Translations under genes and position numbers: made by a program | Part shown: piece by piece, positions 5,768 through 11,410 of the stretch | Layout of the letters: every line of letters starts with the position of its first letter | Position numbering within the stretch: position 1 is the first letter of the stretch | Assembly: GCA_025963815.1 (NCBI GenBank) | Contig: JAOQAA010000175.1 | Coordinates: 1 to 14,632 of the forward strand | DNA: 14,632 bases | DNA from: Capsulimonas sp. | GTDB lineage: Bacteria > Armatimonadota > Armatimonadia > Armatimonadales > Capsulimonadaceae | Reading direction: 5' to 3' | Notes under the pieces: generated by a model | The model's database searches: none | The model's input: the letters and a program-made list of their open reading frames with translations, nothing else | What the model was told of the DNA's origin: nothing

Positions 5768-7912
5768 TTAATCCACCGTCAATTTCGCAACGAAGTTGTT
5801 TAACTCCAACTGTTTTTGGCTGCGTTCGGCGCTGAGCGTGTCGATTTCTTTTTGCAGGTTCTCTAACTGCGTCTCCTGCGTGTTCAGCTCATTCGCATAA
5901 CGCTTGTAGAGCGTCGAGGCGTGGTCCAGGGCTTTCATGTTGTCGCGGATGCGGGTCTGGCCGACACTGATCGCCGCGATCTGGGCCTTGCGGCTGTCGA
6001 TCTGCTGCTGGAGCGCGCCGATAGCTCGGCGGCGCGCCATGACGTCTTTAAGAGCGGCCTTGACGGCGTCGCTCGCGTGCGTGGTGGTGACGAAGACAGC
6101 GAGATTGTCGAGACCCGTATCCATAAGACCGTACACTTCGTTGTCAAGATGCTCGCGGCGCACCGTCAGGCTTTTGGACGCGCCAGCGGGAACGGCGAGG
6201 TCGAAGCGATCTACCTGGGGCGTATGCTCCGTGACTTCCTTTGGCTCCAGCAGTTTCCAATCGTCGCCGGGATAGTTTTGCTCTACGACAACGGTGCGCG
6301 CTTTGGCGCTGTGGTTCTTGAAAGTGTAAACCGTCGCCTGCCGCTCTTTATGCGTGGCGATAAGCGTGCCTTGATTGATGACGATGGACTGGAGATCGCC
6401 GCTGCCGTCTCCGGGCTTGCTCTCGGCGTCCAGCGCCTGATCCACGGCATAGGAGATCAAACGCGTCTGGTTCGGTTCCGTGTCGTCGATCAAGGCGTCG
6501 CCGACGTAGCCGTTGGAGCCGGCGCTGTCGTCAAACACCGTGAGCGGTCCGCCCATGAGATGCAGCCCCGTCGTGTTTTTCACGCGCGCGCCGAGCAAGG
6601 GGTGATCCGTCTGGACATTGGCGTTGAAGATGCTGACTTCCTCCACATGGATCGCGGACGACAGAAACGGGATCATGGCCGATTGCTGCCGGGGGACATC
6701 CACGGGAGTTTTCACCTGATAAGCGAACAGCGCCGTTCCCATCTGCGCCCCGCTCGCCGTAATCGCTTGCTTCGCGGCGTCGGAGAACGAAAGCTCGCCC
6801 GCTGCGTAATTGGATTTCTTAGCGTCCGCGCGACCACGGGAAGCGCCTGGGAAGCCGCCCGCAGCCCCGCCGAAACCGCCGCCCCCGCCAAAGCCGCCCT
6901 CCATCGGCGCCGTCGCCGGCGCCGGAGCGGATTCTATGACCAAACTGTTGTCCGCCTGAAGTCCGATAATTTTGTCCACGTCTGCCGGCGTCTTCATATC
7001 ACTCGCGTACGTCTGCGGCGTGGGCGACGCCTGGACACGGGCCTGCACCACGGGACGCGGTACATAGAGCGGGGTGTAAAGGTCCTGGATGAACGAAATG
7101 GGCCGGCCGGAGACGAGGCTGAGATCGACGTTCTTCCAATCGTCCTGTGTCGTGTTCTGCACCATCGCCCAGCCCTGCACGATCGGCTTGGCGCCCAGCA
7201 CCAATCGATAGCTGGTTTGCCACAGCGGCGCCTCCGTCAAATACCCAACGCGCACGGAGCGGCTTCCGCGCCCCTTGAAGTTCAGTGTCACGGCGCGCTT
7301 CGTTGCGCTGCGGCTCTGCGCGACGGTCATCAGGGCCTGATTGAGTTCTTCATTCAGCTTCGGGTCGGTAAGCTTTTGGGATGTGATGGACGTGAGCGGA
7401 ATGGAAATCAGCCCGTCGGGAGTCAGCAAATTCAGAGTGGACTGCTGCGTCACGCCGCCGTTACTGGGCAGCTGGATCGTCTGTGTCTCCACCCCCATAA
7501 TTGTTCCTGTAACTTTTACCGGGGTTCCGTTGTCTGTATAGCTGACGGTCGCTTCCGCGCCGCGCAGACGGTTGAGCAGGGTGGCGCGGCTCGGATTGTC
7601 GCTGAGATCGATGCTGAAGGCTTGCAGCTGCCGGCCGAGCGCGTCCTGGGCGGCGTAAGTCACGGGCTGGATCGTCCCGCCGCCGGAGTCCAGCATCACG
7701 AGCGATTTGAGCACATCGTTGATCTGTCCGGTGGGGAAGAGAAGAGTTTCGGCGGCGTCGCCGCTTACCGAACCCGCGCGCTCGAAGTAGCCGACGCCGC
7801 TCGTATAGAGGGTGACGCGCTTGATGGGAATGTCCGCCGCGGCAGTGTCGGCGGAGACGGGAAGCGCCGTGAGCGCCAGCAGCAGTGGCGCGGCAATGGA
7901 ATAAGGACGCAT
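5768..7912 (-). CDS. Secreted DUF4139 domain protein
   Basis: The 714-residue product has a signal peptide (MRPYSIAAPLLLALTALPVSA) and the recognisable DUF4139 layout. The N-terminal part begins IKRVTLYTSGVGYFER and continues with 'INDVLKSLVMLD'. The central part has GYLTEAPLWQTSYRLVL and DDWKNVDLSLVSGRPISF, then DLYTPLYVPRPVV. A low-complexity Gly/Ala-rich insert follows at about 338-360 (GGFGGGGGFGGAAGGF). The second beta-rich half contains 'IHVEEVSIFNANVQTDHPLLGARV' and 'PGDDWKLLEP'. A predicted coiled coil of about 90 residues ends the protein. The family has no established biochemical function; it is probably periplasmic or surface-located. AGGAG lies about 6 bases before ATG 7912. It has no partner gene and is divergent from the 8308 pair across a 395-base gap. 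Confidence 0.9.
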   Translation of the reverse strand: MRPYSIAAPLLLALTALPVSADTAAADIPIKRVTLYTSGVGYFERAGSVSGDAAETLLFPTGQINDVLKSLVMLDSGGGTIQPVTYAAQDALGRQLQAFSIDLSDNPSRATLLNRLRGAEATVSYTDNGTPVKVTGTIMGVETQTIQLPSNGGVTQQSTLNLLTPDGLISIPLTSITSQKLTDPKLNEELNQALMTVAQSRSATKRAVTLNFKGRGSRSVRVGYLTEAPLWQTSYRLVLGAKPIVQGWAMVQNTTQDDWKNVDLSLVSGRPISFIQDLYTPLYVPRPVVQARVQASPTPQTYASDMKTPADVDKIIGLQADNSLVIESAPAPATAPMEGGFGGGGGFGGAAGGFPGASRGRADAKKSNYAAGELSFSDAAKQAITASGAQMGTALFAYQVKTPVDVPRQQSAMIPFLSSAIHVEEVSIFNANVQTDHPLLGARVKNTTGLHLMGGPLTVFDDSAGSNGYVGDALIDDTEPNQTRLISYAVDQALDAESKPGDGSGDLQSIVINQGTLIATHKERQATVYTFKNHSAKARTVVVEQNYPGDDWKLLEPKEVTEHTPQVDRFDLAVPAGASKSLTVRREHLDNEVYGLMDTGLDNLAVFVTTTHASDAVKAALKDVMARRRAIGALQQQIDSRKAQIAAISVGQTRIRDNMKALDHASTLYKRYANELNTQETQLENLQKEIDTLSAERSQKQLELNNFVAKLTVD

Positions 7913-8089
7913 GGTGTTCTCCTGAAAGTTGTGAGTGCGGTTATGGATAATGCCTGCACTCTATGAGACTGGCGGCGCGGGAACTCTTCAACGATTGTTC
8001 ATGAAGTTTACCCAAGTGACGGATGAGAGCGTCGGATTCGCGGCGTGGTCCAAATTTCAGCAAAGCCTTGATTGCCCGGGCTTTAGATC

Positions 8090-8237
8090 CCCAGGGCGTT
8101 GCCCCGGTCTCCTGATTGGTTCGCCCCGTTGGGGCTAAGGAGAAGAAATCGGGCTGTCTGGCGAGAATTGTTAGCGACAAGCACTTCTTCAGCCCCAAAG
8201 GGGCGAACTAATCAGGAGACCGGGGCAACGCCCTGGG
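8090..8237. repeat. 148-nt inverted-repeat (REP/MITE-like) element
   Basis: Arms of 47 bases at 8090-8136 and 8191-8237 match at 45 of 47 positions as inverted repeats, around a 54-base loop. Each arm holds smaller hairpins: GGGCGTTGCCC and AGCCCC-loop-GGGGCG. An outer pair AAGCCT (8063-8068) and AGGCTT (8238-8243) may extend the element. It differs in sequence from the element at 1349-1486 but shares the design of long arms with nested palindromes. It carries no gene, so if mobile it would need a transposase in trans (an inference). Confidence 0.8.
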
Positions 8238-8295
8238 AGGCTTGTTACGCCCCCAGGATTCGCCGGGGGCAGGACTCGGCAGTGACGGCGAGGAA

Positions 8296-8301
8296 TAGAA
8301 T
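8296..8301 (+). promoter_or_regulatory. Possible -10 box giving a leaderless mRNA for 8308
   Basis: TAGAAT is followed by 6 bases and then the ATG at 8308, so transcription would begin at or next to the start codon. The matching -35 is poor (GGACTC near 8272-8277). A weak GAGGAA sits 12 bases before the ATG, farther than a normal Shine-Dalgarno. Confidence 0.3.
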
Positions 8302-8307
8302 CAAACG

Positions 8308-8784
8308 ATGTTAACCGAAGCAGATCTCGATCGGATGCTCCCGCAGGTGTGCGCGTGGGCGGAGTTTCAGGAGCGCCACATCCTGGCGGAAGGCGAACCG
8401 CTGACCCAGGCTCAGCGCGAGGACGCAACCGCGATGGGCGTGGCGCATCCGGACCGCGTGCGCGTGCTGCGTGTCCCGTCCGTGCCCGTTCCCGAGCTGC
8501 CGGAACTGCGCGTGGCGGCGGCGAGCCTCGGCTTCCTGCCCGGGGGCGCGGCCGGAATGGCGCTGGGCTACGGCGTCTTCCTCCAGAACGATTACTGGAG
8601 CGTGCGCGGCGTTTTGGCGCATGAGCTGGCGCACACAAGCCAGTACGAGCGGCTGGGCGGCTTCGCGCCGTTCCTCCGGCAATATTTGACTGAATGCCTG
8701 GCGGTCGGATACCATCAATCCGCGCTGGAATTGGAAGCCGTCATGAAAAGCGCGGGCGTCGAGCGGGAAGGCGCGGGAGAGTAA
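8308..8784 (+). CDS. HExxH metallopeptidase-like protein
   Basis: The 158-residue protein is soluble, with no signal peptide or membrane segment. A zinc-binding signature is plain: VRGVLAHELAHTSQYERLGG gives H105-E106-L-A-H109. The following FLRQYLTECLAVGY segment supplies E129, a good candidate third ligand (gluzincin-like spacing). Charged, helical residues 1-50 precede a short Gly/Ala-rich segment before the motif. I recognise the zincin signature but not a named family; substrate and true protease activity are unknown. The gene is 1 base upstream of the next one, so the two are probably co-translated. It starts just after the 8090-8237 repeat element. Confidence 0.75.
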   Translation: MLTEADLDRMLPQVCAWAEFQERHILAEGEPLTQAQREDATAMGVAHPDRVRVLRVPSVPVPELPELRVAAASLGFLPGGAAGMALGYGVFLQNDYWSVRGVLAHELAHTSQYERLGGFAPFLRQYLTECLAVGYHQSALELEAVMKSAGVEREGAGE

Positions 8785-8785
8785 A

Positions 8786-9118
8786 ATGACGCTGCACGAT
8801 ATTATTTTGATCGCCGTCATGGTGCTGATCGCGGTTCTGGTCCAGCGCTGGGCGGAGCCGAAGTCCTCCACGCAAGATGAAGCGCGGATCGCCCGTCTGG
8901 AGCGCAAAGTCGAAATGCTGCTCGCCCAGCAGCGCCGCGGCGAAGCGGCAAACGCATCCTCCTACCCTCAGCCCGTCCCCATGGACGAAGTCCGCGCGCT
9001 CGTGCGGCAGGGCAACACCCTCGGCGCCATCCAGCTCTACCGCGAGGTCACCGGCGAAGGCCTCAAAGAATCCAAAGACGCCGTCGACGCCCTCGCCATC
9101 ACCGAACGCGTCCGGTAG
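8786..9118 (+). CDS. Membrane-anchored protein with ribosomal L7/L12 C-terminal-like domain
   Basis: The 110 residues contain an N-terminal transmembrane anchor (about 4-21), a short coiled coil (DEARIARLERKVEMLLAQQ, about 32-50) and a C-terminal domain from about 65. That domain reads EVRALVRQGNTLGAIQLYREVTGEGLKESKDAVDAL and follows the pattern of the ribosomal protein L7/L12 C-terminal domain (family pattern ...KIxVIKxVRExTGLGLKEAKDxV...). It is not the ribosomal protein itself: it has a membrane anchor and lacks the L7/L12 N-terminal dimerisation region. Similar small proteins are usually annotated as hypothetical; the domain may mediate protein contacts. ATG is 1 base after the stop of the preceding gene and its GGGAGA lies inside that gene, so translation is coupled. 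Confidence 0.75.
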   Translation: MTLHDIILIAVMVLIAVLVQRWAEPKSSTQDEARIARLERKVEMLLAQQRRGEAANASSYPQPVPMDEVRALVRQGNTLGAIQLYREVTGEGLKESKDAVDALAITERVR

Positions 9119-9130
9119 GGTCGCCTGAAG

Positions 9131-9145
9131 CGGCGGCTCTCGCCG
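9131..9145. terminator. Small GC hairpin between convergent genes
   Basis: CGGCG (9131-9135) pairs with CGCCG (9141-9145) around a 5-base loop, directly between the stops of the 8786 gene and the minus-strand gene ending at 9146. There is no T-run, so terminator function is only a possibility. Confidence 0.3.
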
Positions 9146-9889
9146 TTAAGAACGAGCTGCATCGGCTATTTCGACGATCACTATGGAATGGTCCGATATC
9201 CCCGCAATGCGTTCGTTGTGCTTGTACTCGGCCGACGCAACGAACGGCAGCAAGTGAGATGTGCAGAAGGAGTGGTCGATCCGAAAGCCATTCGCGGCCC
9301 GACTATACCAAGTATACTCCTGTTCCTGTGGATGCTTGTTCCGCCACGTATCAACCCATCCAATTTCTGTCAATTTTGACATCATTTCAGGACAAGCAAA
9401 TGGTGTTCCCTGAGCGTCCGATTTAAAGCCTGTGTTCAAGTCGCCGATCAAAAGGAACTTTCTGTTCGCATTGTCGCGCGCATACTGAAGCACCGCCTCC
9501 CAAAACGCGCGCTTCGCCTGCGTTTCAGGCGATCTGGCGCCTGCTCCACCATCCACAATATGGACGCACAACACTCCAAATTCCATGCCTTCCATAGAAA
9601 AACTCACCCAGCGGTGAGACAACGTTTCGGCGTAGGCGGGAACGGCGTCAATCTCAAAGGGGCTCCTTGAAGCGACTAAAATACCGTTCGCGTAATCGGA
9701 AGTATTCGTGGTATGTTGGTGAGGAAAGCCCGCCTCATGAAGAGCAGGCGCAATAGTGTCATTTGCGGGCCGATATTCGGACAGCAATACGAGGTCTGGA
9801 GTGTAGGAAAGCAATGCCGAGACGATGTTGGCCGCGTTTGCCCGCCCGCCGTGGCGTATATTCCAGGATACCAGCTTTATTGGATGCAT
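9146..9889 (-). CDS. Endonuclease/exonuclease/phosphatase (EEP) fold protein
   Basis: All hallmark motifs of the Mg-dependent EEP superfamily are present in order: LVSWNIRHGG (N10), DLVLLSEYR (metal-binding E38), LLIGDLNTGF (GDxN), FRIDHSFCT (aspartate/histidine) and GISDHSIVIV (catalytic SDH). The fold covers exonuclease III-like nucleases, DNase I-like enzymes and phosphodiesterases, so the substrate is open. ATG 9889 gives 247 residues and begins at the first conserved strand. In-frame ATGs at 9922 and 10018 add 11 and 43 residues that look unrelated to the fold, and none of the three has a strong Shine-Dalgarno. No signal peptide, so it is probably cytoplasmic. Composition is mixed (sampled lines 47% and 63% G+C), lower than most of the window. 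Neighbours are accessory genes, which would suit a nuclease in a defence island, but no operon links it to them. Confidence 0.85.
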   Translation of the reverse strand: MHPIKLVSWNIRHGGRANAANIVSALLSYTPDLVLLSEYRPANDTIAPALHEAGFPHQHTTNTSDYANGILVASRSPFEIDAVPAYAETLSHRWVSFSMEGMEFGVLCVHIVDGGAGARSPETQAKRAFWEAVLQYARDNANRKFLLIGDLNTGFKSDAQGTPFACPEMMSKLTEIGWVDTWRNKHPQEQEYTWYSRAANGFRIDHSFCTSHLLPFVASAEYKHNERIAGISDHSIVIVEIADAARS

Positions 9890-10078
9890 AAGAAAGCTCG
9901 GATTTATCTTTGAAAATACCATCTTACTCTTTAGCAGGTTCAAATCCCGTGAATGCTTCGGCTCGACGATCAAGCACACTGCGCCCATACCTTCACGTCC
10001 AATTCTGACTGTCGCCATGAGCGGATCGGAAAGCTATCTCGCCCATTACGGTGTACAATAATTGCAGGAGGGAAGGCC

Positions 10079-10306
10079 ATGAGTAACACGGCGATACAAA
10101 ATGAGCTTAATCGTCAAATGGATACATTGCCGCTCGAACAGCAACAGCAAGTCCTACAATTTGCGCGGGCGCTGTCGATTTCGACCGTGCGAGGCGTGTC
10201 TGGCGCCAGCCTCTTGAGGTTTGGCGGAGCGATTCCCCTCGATGATCTCAAAATCATGGAGCAGGCAATTGAGGATGGGAGTGAGCAGGTAAATCTGAGT
10301 TGGTAG
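10079..10306 (+). CDS. Antitoxin-like small protein (DUF2281-like), no adjacent toxin
   Basis: The 75-residue product begins MSNTAIQNELNRQMDTLPLEQQQQVLQFARAL, a segment typical of DUF2281-type small antitoxins (helix, LP, then 'QQQVLQFA'). It ends with GASLLRFGGAIPLDDLKIMEQAIEDGSEQVN, resembling the C-termini of proteins paired with PIN-domain (VapC-type) toxins. GGAGG at 10067-10071, 7 bases ahead, firmly supports this ATG over the upstream in-frame start at 9953. TACAAT at 10054-10059 may be its -10 box. No toxin follows: 15 bases after its stop lies the end of a minus-strand gene. It is either an orphan antitoxin, a solitary regulator, or a remnant of a broken module. Family assignment is from pattern memory. 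Confidence 0.7.
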   Translation: MSNTAIQNELNRQMDTLPLEQQQQVLQFARALSISTVRGVSGASLLRFGGAIPLDDLKIMEQAIEDGSEQVNLSW

Positions 10307-10321
10307 AGAGAGTTGTTAATT

Positions 10322-11338
10322 CTAGTTACTCTTCAACCGTTCAATGATTAGCATGGCGGCTTGCTGAGTAGTGCGTTTACGCAAATCTATATATCCATCT
10401 ATCGAGAACACCCCTGAAACAACCGCATCGTCGAATCTCATAAACATAATGCTATCAGATTTTCGGCATTTCATTAGATCGCGAATGGCGCGCCATTCCA
10501 AGCCGCACCACTCTTTTTGTTCATATTCTTCACAAAGAAATACGACAACTAGATCTGAATTGGAACGATAGATCGTTTGCAATAATGTGTCTAGATTAGG
10601 CCGAGCCAGCTCTGCCTCAAAGAAATTGTCGTAAAACACCTCCCCAATTTGCTCACGCAATATTAACGCAACTTTTTCAACATATTTCCTCTGCTCACCT
10701 GGAAATGAGAGAGCAACTTTGAATCGAGTCGAAGCTAAAGCCGTTGGATTATTGGTATCTTTCATTCGGTCATTCACTTGTCCACTGATTACATAATCGA
10801 ATACTGTTAGCGAAGCTGTATATGGGTCGACTGCAATTGTTGGGTGCGAAAAACGGTTCGGTTGATAATTACTAATGCAAACTAGGACAAGATTAAGCCA
10901 TGCCGCAAGAGGGTCACCATTACACACGTAAACTGGTTTTCCCTTCCATTCTGGGTTTACGACATTCTTCATGATTTGTATCGTTATATCTTGAACTACG
11001 CTTTTAGGAAGTAAACTACCAGCCCTCTTTGCCATACGACGAAATTTATCTGTTTCAGGGCCATTAATAACTCCTATTGCATTTATTAAGGAGTCTTCCA
11101 ATCCAAAATTCGTAGTTTTTATGTTTTCTAGACGCCCTAAATTCCCATTCGGAAGAAGGCTATCGACATACTGCCACAAGGATATTGCATGGTGTTTCTC
11201 ACCGACCTTCATTTCGGGGGCGGGGGCTCCCTCTATGAAAAAATAAGTCGAGAGAGTCAGGTCATGATATTTGCTTGCCTCCGTTTCAAAATCTTTTCGT
11301 AATCGCTGAAATTCAGGCTCAGAAGGTATAGATTGCAT
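10322..11338 (-). CDS. TIR-domain protein with uncharacterised N-terminal region, candidate defence effector
   Basis: The last ~135 of 338 residues form a TIR domain: FKVALSFPGEQRKYVEKVALIL (about 206-227, box 1 and helix A), EVFYDNFFEAELARPNLDTLLQTIYRSNSDLVVVFL (233-268), and LCEEYEQKEWCGLEWRAI. In the last segment E281 matches the catalytic glutamate of bacterial TIR NADases (pattern WCxxE). Residues 1-200 are soluble, without transmembrane segment or signal peptide; I do not recognise the region (marks: SLWQYVDSLLPNG, GKPVYVCNGDPLAAWLNLVL). Bacterial TIR proteins often consume NAD+ or make cyclic-ADP-ribose signals in anti-phage defence; that role is inferred here. Sampled lines are 33-38% G+C, far below the flanks, a sign of transfer. 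No Shine-Dalgarno precedes ATG 11338; TATAAT sits 3 bases before it, so the true start or promoter is unsettled. Confidence 0.85.
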   Translation of the reverse strand: MQSIPSEPEFQRLRKDFETEASKYHDLTLSTYFFIEGAPAPEMKVGEKHHAISLWQYVDSLLPNGNLGRLENIKTTNFGLEDSLINAIGVINGPETDKFRRMAKRAGSLLPKSVVQDITIQIMKNVVNPEWKGKPVYVCNGDPLAAWLNLVLVCISNYQPNRFSHPTIAVDPYTASLTVFDYVISGQVNDRMKDTNNPTALASTRFKVALSFPGEQRKYVEKVALILREQIGEVFYDNFFEAELARPNLDTLLQTIYRSNSDLVVVFLCEEYEQKEWCGLEWRAIRDLMKCRKSDSIMFMRFDDAVVSGVFSIDGYIDLRKRTTQQAAMLIIERLKSN

Positions 11339-11410
11339 GAAATTATATCCAGAATAGGCTGAATCTAGTACTTAGATACCAAGGTTCCGTTCATAGTCTT
11401 ACCTGTTTTC

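Larger units (their letters stand above)
7913..8307. other. 395-base gene-free region holding an inverted-repeat element
   Basis: No credible gene lies here. It contains the leader of the DUF4139 gene (minus strand), a GCCCGGGC palindrome at 8074-8081, the large inverted repeat at 8090-8237, a hairpin GCCCCC/GGGGGC (8249-8254 with 8265-8270) and the promoter-like box ahead of 8308. Short frames crossing it are translations of the repeat. Confidence 0.6.

Noticed and set aside
5921..7966. 681-codon open frame opposite the DUF4139 gene
   Set aside because: It lies antisense to a gene with signal peptide, family motifs and ribosome binding site. Its translation is Arg/Ala/Gly-rich with no domain. 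High GC content keeps antisense frames open.
9934..9950. T-arm-like sequence (GGTTCAAATCC) suggesting a tRNA fragment or att site
   Set aside because: One T-stem pair fails, no 3' CCA follows, and no matching acceptor strand (AGCATTC) lies 60-70 bases upstream. No second copy was seen at the other side of the island.
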